Source of the DNA: Tetragonia tetragonoides
Taxonomy: Eukaryota; Streptophyta; Magnoliopsida; Caryophyllales; Aizoaceae
DNA: 64,000 nucleotides
Direction: 5' to 3'
NCBI GenBank assembly: GCA_038025085.1
Contig: CM076147.1
Coordinates: forward strand, 35,936,766 to 36,000,765
Positions 1 to 11,639 of this stretch are shown here, one piece after another. How positions within the stretch are numbered: position 1 is the stretch's first letter; each line of letters begins with the position of its first letter. The notes beneath the pieces were generated by a model. It was not told the DNA's origin and did not search any database. It worked only from the letters and a program-made list of their open reading frames with translations. The translations under genes were made by a program, and so were the position numbers.

Positions 1-528
1 AATTCTATCGTGATAGAGATAGACAAAATAGTTCAACTCCAACCCATAAAAAAATAGTTCGAAAATATATTTGACCCAAATCAACTCGAGACTAACCCAA
101 GTCGAAACTCGTTGGGTCAACCTTTTTGTTTTTTTTAGTTCACAACCAATGATATATACCGTCGACTGCAGTAACTATTTTCCCGCGTTAGCTTGTATGC
201 ATCTTAAAGGGTGGGACAAATTTAAAGTTGCTTCATGCCTAATGCGAAATTCGAATCCTCGATCTTGATTAAGGATGGATAAATCTCTACCATTCAACTA
301 CACTTCCTTGGTTGTGGGTCAACCCATTTGACATGTCTAATCGAACCAAACACTTAATAAGTTAACACTGATTTTAAATGATACACCAGAGGAATAAGAG
401 AAATGGGGAGACCAATTTATCAAAACTAATATGGACAAAACCTGAAATTAATCATGGGATCCATGGCCAACTTTATTAATTTCAAACTTCAAAACTTATG
501 TAAAAAATCGACCAAAATAAAATAAATA
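1..528. other. Intronic or intergenic AT-rich stretch with a SINE-like patch
   Basis: No exon of the neighbouring GSTL gene could be recognised here on the minus strand. If the gene is complete, its later exons lie beyond the left edge. On the minus strand at about 313-205 there is a tRNA-like pair of motifs, TAGTTGAATGGTAGAG followed by GGATTCGAAT. These resemble Pol III boxes A and B of a tRNA-derived SINE. Nothing else is recognisable. Confidence 0.4.
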
Positions 529-1546
529 AGGATTTTTGTGGGGAACTATCTTGTTTGGTGTCTCATTTGTGACTTAACACCTTACATTTTTTTTTTGTGG
601 GAAACTACATTAGATTATCAAATTGTATGTTGACTAATACCTATGACCAAATTTTCGGATATAACTTTTTTAAAACCCCAAAACACCCTCACCTGATCTT
701 TTAAATGAATTCTCGCAATAACAACAGCATCAACAATCTGATTCCTTTGCTGATTCAACCCCCCAGAAACCACAACCACCAAGAACCTCTTCCTCTCTTC
801 AAAAATCACCGGCGATTCTCTCCGATAACCGATACCGAAACTCAAGCAAGGCTGATACCCTTTGTCATCTGGCTGTTTCCAAAACTCTCTCTCCACTTCA
901 CTCAAATTGGAAGCAAGCCCACGAGCGGGGAGCGGGGACATCTCAGAACGAGACAATTGGGGTCGGTCCTCATCGACGTCGTGGTAATCGGAGAAAATGG
1001 AGGAGAGAGAAGCTTGGGGTAGAGGAGAAGATGGAGAAACAGGGGAGAAAACAGAGCATTTGGTGATGTTGACACTGGCGAGGATTAGGATGAGAGAGAA
1101 AGCGAAGAAGGCAAAGAGAGAGAAAAGGAAGAGAGAGAGTGAAGCTGAGGGGAGAAGGAGTTTGTGGGTTCTTGAGGATTTTTTGGGAGAGTAAAGGAGA
1201 GATGAGGATGGGGAGAGAGAAATTACGTAGAGAATTGGTGATGAGCTTAATGGGTTTTTCATGCTTTCTTGCGGTCTTCCCATGGCTAACGGAGTTTCTC
1301 TGTTTGTTGAGCTCAAATGGTTGTTCTTGCTGTGTAAATGGTGGGTTTGATTTCATTTAAAAGATCACGTGAGCCTCACATAAGGGTATTTTGGGGTTTT
1401 AAGAAAGTTATACCCGAAAATTTGGTCATGGGTATTGATCAATATACAATTTGGTAATCTAAGGTAGTTTACCACAAAAAAAAAAAAATGTAAGATACTA
1501 AGTCACAAATGAGACACCAAACAAGATAGTTACCCACAAATAGCCC
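529..1546. mobile_element. Pack-MULE-like element with long terminal inverted repeats
   Basis: Bases 529-708 match the reverse complement of 1353-1546 almost along their whole length, giving TIRs of about 180-194 bp. The shared tract includes ACTATCTTGTTTGGTGTCTC near each tip and GATCTTTTAAATGA at each inner edge. The flanking 9-mers are identical (AATAAATAA at about 520-528 and 1547-1555), as expected for a Mutator-like 9-bp target duplication, although the target is low-complexity. No transposase is encoded, so the element is non-autonomous. Between the TIRs lies a captured piece of a host gene, annotated separately. The element sits in the fourth intron of the GSTL gene, about 40 bp from an exon. 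Confidence 0.8.
709..1283 (-). pseudogene. Captured first exon of a plant O-fucosyltransferase (GT106/DUF246 family)
   Basis: An uninterrupted minus-strand frame starts at an ATG at 1283. It encodes a basic or Ser-rich N terminus, then a hydrophobic signal-anchor segment (around LFLFSLFAFFAFSLILIL). It then runs into the family's conserved start of the catalytic region: EREFWKQP...GYQPCLSF...YRRES, followed by FLVVVVSGGLNQQRNQIVDA and VVIARI. These are hallmarks of plant O-FucT proteins, Golgi type II membrane glycosyltransferases. The match ends at VVIARI, exactly where the MULE TIR begins (position 708/709). The rest of the enzyme is absent; an ORF continues into TIR sequence to a stop at about 618. 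I read this as a transduplicated exon, not a functional gene. The reading frame has no stop codons, which suggests a recent capture. Confidence 0.8.
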
Positions 1547-1584
1547 AATAAATAAATAAATAAGTTAATGTAGAAAAAGAGCAC

Positions 1585-2300
1585 CTTGTTTGCTAGGTAG
1601 ACCTTTTCTTTATACAAAGCAGGCCTGTTCTTGAGATCAATAGGCACCAACTCTATCTCATCTTCTAAACCCTGCTCTCAAGAACCCATTAAACATCATA
1701 TTGTAACAATTACACTAACAGAGAGAGAAAATTACTGGATATTAAAATAGTGGAGCAGGAGCACCTTGCAATTGCGGGCAATCCATACCCGTTGAGCATA
1801 TGGGCATGTGTAAGAAATGTACAGCCTTCAAAAACATAGTACAGTAATATAAAACCCAGATAAAATTATTCCATCAAATTGCTTCAGAACCCAGAATCGA
1901 TTAATGAATTTACACAATGAAATTCAAACTAAACCTTGTTTTTCCATCGAAAATTGGAGGTGGGTTTGAAGTAGAATCAAGTGCTGGTGGCAGAATCTCA
2001 TTCGAATACTTATCAATTAGTGAGAGAAAAATACCAAATCAATGGTAACCCAAAAAAAAATGAGGAAAATAATTTTGATTGGATTAGAGTAATATAATAC
2101 CCAGTGGCCATTGTTGCAGAGATGGAAGCTCTTTTTGGGGTTTTGAGGTGAAGTGAGAGAAAGTGAGAGTGGTTTCGAGAAAGAGGAGAATGAAGTGAGA
2201 GAGTGGCGTTATATGAAAGCGGATGACAGAGAATTAGAGTTTTAGAGGTGAAAAAATGAGTAGCATAAGTAGATGTGAAGCTCAGTTTTGTAGCTGCCAT
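1585..2300 (-). CDS. GSTL: Lambda-class glutathione S-transferase (IN2-1/GSTL-like), plastid-targeted, 5' exons only
   Basis: Exon 1 (2300-2101) encodes a Ser/Thr-rich, transit-peptide-like N terminus. Exon 2 (2008-1935) encodes LPPALDSTSNPPPIFDGKTR. Exon 3 (1825-1765) encodes LYISYTCPYAQRVWIARNCK, whose CPYA holds the catalytic Cys of the thioredoxin-like fold. Exon 4 (1671-1585) encodes a GLEDEIELVPIDL...YKEKVYLANK stretch typical of GSTL. Junctions 2/3 and 3/4 keep the frame with GT-AG borders. GSTLs catalyse glutathione-dependent thiol-transfer reactions rather than classical conjugation. The remaining exons (cis-Pro region and C-terminal helical domain) are not in the window. Oddities: the only visible exon 1 donor gives phase 2, while the only plausible exon 2 acceptor (2010-2009) needs phase 0. 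The next intron is occupied by a Pack-MULE. The gene may be intact beyond the edge or already a pseudogene. Confidence 0.78.
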
Positions 2301-3547
2301 TTTCAGTTAGTTTCTAGTACTGCAACAATGCTGGTGGTTGTACACTTGTACTGGTGGTTGGTATAATGGTATTGGTAATCTCGCCCGTTTATTTTTTATT
2401 TTTTGAGGAGGCAAGGATAAACGCTGCTTTCTTTTCCACTAACTTAGAAATTGATTCGATTTACTAATTCAGTTCATACTTCATTTCATGCCACTTTAGT
2501 TTAGTTCACTAATCTATTTTTCACTCATATACACGGTTTATTTCATTTCATTTCATTTCATATCACTTTAGTTTATTGTCATACTCTACTTTTTTCACAA
2601 TAATCTACTTTTTCACAGTATTCTACTTTTTCACCCACATATTATTATTCAGTTCATTTAGTAGAATTTACTTTAATTCATTTCAGTTTAGAGAAAAAAA
2701 ATACACTCTCACACCTTCCAAATTCCAACATATATGAAATTGAGGCTTGTAAATTTTGACTTATATTGTACAACATCTTGAACTCTTAAAGTAGATTAGT
2801 ATTTCAGCTTTTGAGTTGAAAATCATTAGTCCATTTCATTAGAACAAAATTCAACCTTAAATCATTAGTCCAATACAAAGTTTGTTCTCTTGCTATGTCA
2901 AGATCATGTCATATGCAAAGGATATCCCAATTGGAAAAATAAAACTCTGGAACAGTCTCTCTCTCTCTCTGTATCCCGGTTAGGACTTAACTATGAATCT
3001 ATGAGTGTGTGAGAGAGAGAACTGTGCACTATTTAGATGTCAAAATTGGACAAAATCAGTTGATGCACAAAATCTAGCATATATCAAAAGCTTGGGGGAA
3101 CAAAATCTTCACTTATTGATGAATTCAGTGGTCTATCATCCTATGAACCAGCGGGGGCTAAAACAGTAAAACCCTCAAAACCTTTGCATCTTTCATCAAT
3201 GGAAGCATACTTGAACCTTTCTTGTTTCCCTTTCTTTTCGTTTAATAGATGATCGAGTTCATCTTTTGCTCTCTAATGGCTTCCTTACCATCATTCCCAT
3301 TCCTTTTTTTTAGGGGGGGGGGGGGGGGAATGCAAGGTGCGGGGCGAGCACTAGACAAGTTCTTAATAAAGCTTCTTCTCATGCAAATTTTCTTCATGGA
3401 TTTCTTCAGGACCACAATCACTATACAAAGAAAATATTTATAACAAACATATAAAAGAATTTTTGGTTTTCTCCTCTCCTAAATCGCCTTGAGTGGCGAT
3501 TTCACAAAACTGGCCGCATATTGGGTGTTAGAAAACATGTTGGTTTC
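2301..3547. other. Intergenic region between PP2C 3' end and GSTL start
   Basis: This region must hold the GSTL promoter (minus strand) and the PP2C 3' UTR and terminator. Visible features are a TTCAT/TTCAC-rich stretch around 2430-2700, short CT and GA runs around 2950-3020, and a G homopolymer near 3314-3328. No conserved protein is encoded; the short ORF at 3249-3443 is low-complexity. Confidence 0.5.
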
Positions 3548-5984
3548 TCAAGAATCCATACTTGAAGGAAAATATCCTGCTCCTCTGACTGAAAGAAAGG
3601 GTCCCCTGTAAGTGCTCCGACTAACCAAATGGGAGTCGAGGAATACTACTATAACTGTGATATCGTCGTGAAAATGCCTTCTAACTCCCCGATCTATCTT
3701 CTTAAGATCGGAATATCTCATTTCTCTTTTCTTTGCAGCCTCACAAAGTGCAACCTTCACAAGCTTTTTGGCGATTCCCTGTAATACAATAAACTTTACT
3801 ATTAACTGATTATCCTTTTTGGTTAAGAGGGTGGGGGAAAACAAGTAAAGCAAGCAGATAATAGAAATTTAGATGAAAATGAAATGCTCCAAAAAGCTTC
3901 CTTTTCTTTCTGATGGTTCAGGTCAGATCAGTGTAAAAGACAACTTAAAACTAACACATCTAGATGCACAGAGTCCTTTTCGTGTTTTAAAGGGAAGGGA
4001 GAAAAGGGCAATTCCTCTTTCCTTAATCTCATCATGTTTTTTTGTCTCTTGTCCTATTGTCCTGTTCTCATGTGGCAGGGAACTATCTATGATACAATAG
4101 TTAGTCAAATTAAGTGAATAATCAAGAGTTTAATCATGTCTCAACTAAAAGTAAGGTATCATACACTGCGCGGATTCGTGTTGACAATGTCAACTGCACT
4201 CTGGTTGCTAAGGTGCTCCCATAAGCCGTCTGAAGCAAAGATAAGAAACTGGTCTTCAGGAAGAATCTTTTGCACTGATATTGATGGTTCAGCTGTCATA
4301 ATTGGTTTATCAAAGGGTTCAGGTAGTCTAAACTTTGCTAAGAGAGGCGCTCTATTGAACTCCGCCCTTTTCAAATAGGCATCACCAATAGATCTGGAAA
4401 CCTGCAACAACAGAATTTTTTTGTTAACAAGAGGAACTCTAATTGTCATTTACAAGGAAAAACTTCAGAACAAGTTACACAGTGTAATTAACAACTGAGC
4501 ACTTCTAAGCATCTGCTCGTAGGTTTCGCTGTTCATAGTTCTTATTGGGTAGTATTCTTCATGTCATAGCGTAGCAACTTTCTTGCCAGGCTTTTCCAAG
4601 AAATCTATGCCATCTAAAGAGAGTACTCATCTAATACAGCATGCACGAACTACATGAGCAAATCTTTCAACTTTATCAGATGTCTCCGAAGAGATAAAAT
4701 TACGAGCAAATCAAGAGAAAAAGTCGAAGACACTTTGAAAAACTAGATGCTCCCGTAACCAACTTTATCCCCAAACTTAGAATCAGCTTTACAATTCTAC
4801 AATATAGGGAATATGAACTTAAGTGTATTTCAAAAGTTAGAAAGAAGCTGTTTCTCACATGCCAGTACAGGTATGAGGATAAGAAAGATATACCAAAATA
4901 TCAGGTTTGGCTAGTTGTTTAGATTCTCATGCATTTTCAGTTGAGATGCCCAAGTATCATTCTTGTCCACATGTATTTTTTTAACAGAAGTATGCTAAGG
5001 AATGCAACTTAATATTTCTACAAGAATAGCTTAAGACTAAAAATTAACAGGAGCAAGATCACAATGTCAACAACTGTTCAAGAAAAAAAAAAGGAAGGAA
5101 CACAATGTTAACAATATACTCTACATAAACGGCAAAGCAGCTTCACCTGTATAAGTCCCTTAACGCGCCAAACTTTGTGCTTCAAAACCACAATATGTGG
5201 ATCATCGGGGTGCAACGACTGCAACTCCTCTCTCACAGATTCAAAACACACATTATGCTCTGATGACAATTGGATACCCTTTACTGATTTATCCAATCTA
5301 TCCAATTTTCCTAGGACCACACGAGAATCACCGGCATTTGCAATATAGAGATACCCACTACATATTACACCAACTAAACAGCAAGAGCCTACAGAAGCGA
5401 TTTGTGGTTTTTCTTGCCATTGGCTCTTTACTAGCGAGAGAAATTCTTCTTCTGTTGCCAAAAATGCTTTCGAGATAACATCAGCTGACATGCCTTGGTT
5501 TTCTGTTGTAAACTCTGCACCACGAATAGCTGTCAAGTGAGTAACATATGCATTAGCAATCTGAAAGACATACCATCAAATAATGCTGACAAGCTAAAGT
5601 GGATGGTATGACCAAATGATAAATTAGACTAACGATATTTATGAAGTATACGGAAAAAGACATACTCTTAATGTTGTTGAAAAGACTATCACATATAAAT
5701 CGAGCAGCTTCTGGACCCCCATGACCATCATAGATTCCGATAAATGTTCCTTGAGGGCCAGTGTCCAGTGAGCCCATGGGACCAGACTCAAGTTGACTAT
5801 GATCCTCCAGTAAATTGTTTGCTTGAACCACGGCCATAGAGAATTCACCATTAACATGGTGTCCTGAATCTTTATGCCACAATAGTCCACTAAACCGACC
5901 ACTTGCATCTCTAGTAGAATTCTCACTGTTAACAGAAGGCTTCCAGCAGGGGGACACAATCCTCATAAATGCCGTGGTAACCAT
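3548..5984 (-). CDS. Protein phosphatase 2C, plant clade D type
   Basis: Metal-dependent Ser/Thr phosphatase. There are four coding exons: 5984-5666, 5514-5147, 4401-4165 and 3778-3548. All have GT-AG borders and consistent phases, and they encode 384 residues, normal for the family. Motifs in order: [19 protein letters not shown] (metal-binding DGHGG), [30 protein letters not shown], then LHPDDPHIV...[37 protein letters not shown] and the final metal-site [14 protein letters not shown]. The N terminus (RIVSPCWKP) and [20 protein letters not shown] are typical of clade D, whose studied members dephosphorylate plasma-membrane H+-ATPase and are restrained by SAUR proteins; that role is inferred here from family only. 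The true exon 2 acceptor is 5516-5515, which restores NIKKFTTENQG; the open frame upstream of it is intron. Confidence 0.93.
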
Positions 5985-7071
5985 GACTTACATACTAGCC
6001 AAATGAACCGGCTATTGATCTATATGTCAAACCAAAACCAAAAGTAGTAACAATATCAAACCCTAAATTTAATGCTTTTGTTTCTTCAATTTGTAAACCC
6101 GTATCAAAATCTCGAGAGCTTAAAAGAACATAGAGATCTTCTAACACCATTAATCTGTACATGTATTAGGAGGAAAAGTCCAATTAATAGATGCACAAAA
6201 CAATCGCAGGAGTAATAACTACAACCATGCATCATCAAAACTATAGACAACCCATTAACATGGTAGTTTCATGACCTCCCATAGTCCATGTTGGTACTGA
6301 CTTGAAAATAAGTCTAATAATATTCTTTTAACCTAAGCACAGAGATACTCATTGCTATTTAAATACTTCATTGTACCTAAAATACATATGTACTCATATA
6401 TATGATTAAGCCACCATACTATCAAATATCAACACCTTAAACAATGAGTTGATTGGTAAATATGTATATCCAGGTTCCCTTCTAATTGATTGCTCAATTT
6501 AATAATTAAAAAAAAAACTAAACTAAAAATCAAATAGGTGTCAGAAACAAAATAAAAATTAGTTGTACACAATTAAGCACAAACCCCTCATTTCACCTCC
6601 AGAAAATATCAGACCATATATCCACATCTACAGGTTTCTAATATAGAAATTAGTCAGACAATGAACACCAGACAATTCAATTCTTTCCTACCAACAATAA
6701 TGAGCAAAACAAATTAACCATCAAACCAAGTATAACCCAAAATTTGCATACACAACTTAAAAAAGAAATTGCTAAATAAAAAAATTACCTTGAATCCGTT
6801 ACAATTGATGTAAAAAAGCCCTCTTGTATGATCATCTAATTCTGGGCATCAACCAAAAACCCCATTATGCAATCAAATTAATTCAAACACACATAAAAAG
6901 AAAAGATTGTTATATGGGCATGCAAAGAGGGAAGAGTAAAAGGTAGAAAAACTGCAAATGGGGTTTGTAGAATTATTTTTGGGTGCTTTCCCTTTTTTGT
7001 TTTCTTGTACAGAAAGAGAGATAAAAAGGAGAGATTTTTTTTATATGAAGAGCAGAATATTTGTGAATTCC

Positions 7072-7116
<45 letters not shown>

Positions 7117-7250
7117 TGGGTTTGTGAGTTGGGGTTTGCTTGTTCTTAAAAAAATATAAATTTATATGGTACTTTTTTTCTAAATTTATTGAAATTTTAA
7201 GGGGGGAGGTTTTGACTTTGACCAAGAACAAACCATATAGTTAGGCAACT
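5985..7250 (-). other. PP2C upstream region with probable 5' UTR intron
   Basis: No coding exon is visible. A GA-rich tract (CT-rich on the transcribed strand) and a purine-rich leader around 6955-7140 look like the 5' UTR. A GT-type donor may lie near 6788 with an acceptor just upstream of the start codon; this is inference only. Confidence 0.35.
7077..7113. repeat. (GA)n dinucleotide microsatellite
   Basis: Uninterrupted AG/GA repeat of about 37 bp in the presumed 5' UTR or promoter of the PP2C gene. On the transcribed strand it is a CT tract, common in plant leaders. Confidence 0.9.
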
Positions 7251-8554
7251 TTTGCTCATCTCTTTTTCTCCTTTCTTTAGCATACTAACCCCTGCCTTTT
7301 TTGGGGGTGGTTTGGCTCTTTGGGACGCGTTTTGGGCTCAACAGAACCAACCCTTTTAACAAATTCAACAAACAAAAAATCAATAATTGGTAATTGCAAA
7401 ATAAATAAATAAATAAGATTTGGGAAGTTCTGGATACTCTCTTGATTTTGGAGAGAGAGAATAAAAACGTGTAGAGAGTCAGAGAATCAGTTTTGAGTCA
7501 TAAGATTGTTGTATGACAGCTGGATTTCATGAATGAAATTTGCTATAAATAGAATGTGTGCTAATCTTGATTAGCTTGGTCATTACTCATATAGGGATGT
7601 GTCAAAGTAAAGTCAGCTTCTTAATACGTGGGAGGAATATAGATCTTGTCCATGTCATGATCCTCCTTTCTTTAAGGGGTAGATAGCTTATATGAGGGAC
7701 TCCTTCATGCTGAGGTCCAATCAGATTTTGTTGAGAATATTGGAGGTCACCTTGTGATGTACCAATATTTTTGAGTTGTATGTGGTTTGGTAAAATCTAA
7801 CCCGATTCGATTTGGGGAAAACTCTTACTAAAAACGAATTTAATAGTCTGAATATTAATTAAAAAATTTACCAAACCTACCAACTTAGATTGATTTGTCA
7901 GACATGATTCGATTTGAGAAAAACTCCCAATAAAAACGAATTTAATAGTCTAAATGTCAATTAAAATTTTTTACCAAACCCACCAACTTAGATTGATTTG
8001 ACCCAAATGCGACTCAACCAACCAGTGGCGGATGCAGAAATTAAGTCAAGTGGGTTCACCCTTTGTAATACATAGGACAATTCTTAATTATCGAATTGAA
8101 AAATATTAATTTATAAAGGATTTTTATAACAAAAAAAATTCAAGTGGGTTCGGCGAAATCCACTCTTTCTGCAACCAACTCATTTTCAGGTCTAGCTATG
8201 TTTATCAAATTAAGTTAAATACATATACATGTGGATTATGTGATAAATAAATATGCATTATATGTTAAGTGTGTTTATATAAGTAAATGGCAATTGTTTT
8301 TGTATATAGCATCTCGATAGATCATTATCCGGTTTGAATCCCTCGAATTTTGTAATTATAGCATTGGTGTCATTGAATTGTTTGAGCATCGGTTCAATGG
8401 TCCAACATAATATGATTATGTGTTTTATGCAGTTAATATTCTATTCATTCTAGTTAGTAATTCGTACGAGGCACAAAGAATAGTACAATATACATAAATA
8501 TGGAGGTTGGGTGATTCGAACCTGGAACCTAATATATCCAACATGTCAGTATTA

Positions 8555-8731
8555 GGGCTCGTTCTTTTCGACTGGGAGCTGGCGACTACTAATTGCTAAC
8601 TGGGAGAAACTGGTGAAAACTGGTAAGTCTAATTGATAACTGGGAGAAACTGGTGAAAACTGAGTCAAACTGGGCAAAACTGGGACAAACTGAAAATTTT
8701 ATATTTTTGAGCGTTTAATAATGATTATCAC

Positions 8732-8796
<65 letters not shown>

Positions 8797-8805
8797 TAAT
8801 AATAA

Positions 8806-8843
<38 letters not shown>

Positions 8844-9120
8844 GATAAGGAATTTTTAGTAATGTCTAAATATTATCCAATGTATATATTTATTAATTTT
8901 GTATTTTGATATAATATATTTTGTATATTTAATTATTAGGTTTAATATGTATAAATATTAAAACTGGGCAAAATTGGGAGAAATTGGGCAAAACTGGGTT
9001 AAACTGGGAGAAACTAGACAAAACTGGGAGAAATTGTATTTTATAACTGATAACTAGAAAAAAAACTGGGGAGACTGGTCAAAGCTGCGCAAAATTGGAA
9101 ACCAATTGAAAAAAACATCC
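8555..9120. mobile_element. MITE-like block built of ACTGGG/AAACTGG repeats
   Basis: Two flanks (8570-8695 and 8960-9100) consist of many imperfect copies of AAACTGGGAGAAACTGG-like words around an AT-rich centre with a long triplet hairpin. The left tip (GGGCTCGTTCTTTTCGACTGGG) resembles the GGCTCTGTTTGATTCA tip of the pentamer-rich elements at 35.97 and 49.33 kb. No clear target duplication or right-hand inverted tip was found, so the boundaries are approximate. Confidence 0.45.
8732..8841. repeat. (AAT)n followed by (TTA)n: self-complementary microsatellite
   Basis: About 80 bp of AAT/ATA repeat is followed, after a short TGATAATAATAATG junction, by about 30 bp of TTA repeat. The two arms are complementary and could form a hairpin or cruciform. 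Confidence 0.9.
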
Positions 9121-9124
9121 TTAA

Positions 9125-9250
9125 CCAATAGGTTAAAACATCATTGGTAGCGTAATGGCCAAAGGTAGTGGAGTTGCTATTTTGAGTGTGGTATCCTCCC
9201 AGAGTCCCCACCTAAGTTCAATTCCTACTAGAGGCATTTGAGAGAAGAAA
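9125..9250 (+). mobile_element. tRNA-derived SINE candidate
   Basis: A box A-like element (TGGTAGCGTAATGGCCAAAGG) is followed about 65 bp later by a box B-like AGTTCAATTCCTACTAGAGG, the spacing and order of a tRNA-derived Pol III promoter. Box B is diverged (GTTCAATTCC rather than GTTCGANTCC), so this is an old or weak candidate. Confidence 0.4.
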
Positions 9251-10377
9251 ATCTCTTCTTTATCCTCCATAATCCATAATACTCCTAAATGTCAAAATTA
9301 TCCACATTCGATTCTTCCCCTTTATCTCACCTGCTAGGTAGCACAGAAACGATAACACGGATACGAAAAATACAAATTCTCAAAAATATATAATATGCAA
9401 GGAAGCACGAAAACGGAAACGCAGACACAAAAAATGTGGACACGAGAAACAGGAAACATAGGTTGAGTGTTGTGTCACTGCTTCCTTACTCACATGAGTG
9501 GAAGCCTCTTTAAAAGCACGATGGTTGTGTTAATGTTCATGTAGTGTGACTTCATAATTAAGTGTCCGTTCTTTCACCTAAAAAACACGGAACTGAACTA
9601 TACCTATTTAACTATTTCAATCTGACTTTTAACCATTAAAAATTTATCCAAACATATTCAGTATTGGACTCATTTGTAACTATACGTTAAAATCTTTGCA
9701 ATGAAACAAATATGATCAATAAATTATTTCGAAATAATTGTTTTTAAAGTGAAAATTCCCACAAGACTATACTTAACTAAATTAAAATGAATCAAAACGA
9801 ACCGAATTAAATTAAATTAAAAATTAGCTAGAGGAAAACTGAGGCTAGTGATTATAGTTTGTGTTACTAAATTTGTTTTAGATCACAATTTTTACAAATC
9901 AATAATTCTGGGCATAAATGATTCACACAGACACAGAGACATGAAACATCCAATTCCAAATGTCAAATTGTCTCTACTTGGCTTTACACAACCCATTGAG
10001 CTCCTTCACACCACCACCAAATTTCATCACTCACAAAACCAACCTCTACAGACCCACAGGTCACGTGGCAGCACGTGCCTCTTTCACCGGCGAGTCAGCT
10101 ATGGCCGGAAACTCGGTCCGAGTCGCCGTCGCTCAGATGACCTCCATCAACGATCTCGCCGTCAATTTCGCCACCTGCTCTACACTTGTCAAGGTTTCTC
10201 TCTCACTTCCCATTGTATTTTTTTGGCCTTTTTTTTTTTTTTTTTTTTTTTGCTTTCTCTTACAATTTTAATTACTTAATGAAAGCAATTGATAATCTTT
10301 TGGGTTTGGGGATTTCTGAACCTTCTGTCAATTTAGTGTTTGCCTGTGATATATGTTGTTTGGGGTGATTAATTGCA

Positions 10378-10379
<2 letters not shown>

Positions 10380-10471
<92 letters not shown>
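10380..10471. repeat. (TC)n-(TA)n compound microsatellite
   Basis: CT repeat with one interruption, followed by a short TA repeat, in intron 1 of nitrilase copy A. Confidence 0.9.
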
Positions 10472-10564
10472 GTAATAGTTACTAGAAAACCCAGTTTATA
10501 TAATCAAGTTGCTTAAGATTTCTGAAGATATGGGAAGTGATAAAAAATTATTGGCCTGTTTACT

Positions 10565-10775
10565 TTTTGTGACAATTTGTGGCCTTCCACAGTGGTTTCT
10601 CCAAAGTGGTTAACTGGGTATTGTCAGAAATTGGTGTTAAAAAAAAAAAAAAAAAAAGGATTTTGCTACCTGGTTTACTTCTGTGACACTTTGTGGCCTT
10701 CCACAGTGGATTCTCCATGGTGGGGATTATTGGGTATTGTCAGAAATTGGTGTTGGAAAAAAATGGATTTTGCTA
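10565..10775. repeat. Tandem duplication of about 105 bp
   Basis: Two adjacent copies share TTTGTGGCCTTCCACAGTGG, then GGGTATTGTCAGAAATTGGTGTT and GGATTTTGCTACNTGG. They are separated by an A-run. Both lie in intron 1 of nitrilase copy A; the region has no coding potential. Confidence 0.8.
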
Positions 10776-11639
10776 CATGGTTATTGGGTAACTTTCAGAG
10801 CCAACTAAATGGGATGCACACTATGAATAAAAGGGGACCAATTGGATTTATGTTGTCCTTCATAAGAATAATATGGTGTATTTGGATGTCAAATCAAATT
10901 TAGATTGAATGAGAAATTGTCTCGAAAGTCACCCACTTGCAAATGGGTTTACTTGGGCCGGTGTGTTGTTAACTGTCCTCCTCACAAAGGAAGATGAGAT
11001 AGGATTGATGTAGTTTAGTCTCTATAACTAGCTTTTAGTTGGGTTCGGGCCTCAAGGAATACCTCACTTTAGTGTAAGGGGATAGAACCTAGCAACATCT
11101 GTGTTCCACATGTATGTTATATACTTGTATGTCAACACCCTTCATGCCTTGAAGTTTGGCTCCAGCATTGAATATGTTGTCTTCTTTCCTTCTGAATTTG
11201 TTGTCAAATCGTCAGCTCCACATGTCTGTTGGTGTAACTATTCAATCTCAGCCAACATGATAAAGAACAATTACCAAGATACAGCTTTATCTTCTTAAAA
11301 ATTAAGAGAAATGGTCTTCCATCTATGCCTTAATGTAGGTCAGCAATGTCTTATGACCCCTGGCCCTGGATGTGTGCTTGCAAATCAAAAATTTGAGGAA
11401 GTTGTTCGAAGCAGCCTTCTAGGATCCAGAATGTGCTACAGATTTAGTTTGTAAGAAAGCATTATGACCTGAGTGATATTGTTCCATGGCCAGTGGTTAA
11501 AACATGCTGCATACTGAATTATCTGTCCAAAAGAATAGCAACCTTTGTTCATCAGAATATCAATAGCATGTTTAGATACATATGAGGAGACCATGACCAT
11601 CTAAATGATATGTAGACATGGAGTCTAAGAGGGTACTTT

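Larger units (their letters stand above)
7251..9959. other. Intergenic region rich in non-autonomous repeats
   Basis: This stretch between the PP2C promoter and nitrilase copy A holds no recognisable gene. It contains a duplicated short segment (7800-7890 resembles 7908-8000), an ACTGG-rich MITE-like block with a triplet hairpin (8555-9120), a tRNA-like SINE candidate (9125-9250), and otherwise AT-rich unique sequence. Confidence 0.5.

Noticed and set aside
5553..5984. PP2C ORF running on past 5666 and a second frame at 5639-5959
   Set aside because: The real exon ends at 5666; the continuation is intron and the second frame is a shadow. Using acceptor 5516-5515 restores the conserved KKFTTENQG sequence.
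8721..8909. Ile/Leu-rich 62-codon ORF
   Set aside because: It is the translation of the AAT/TTA repeat, not a membrane protein.
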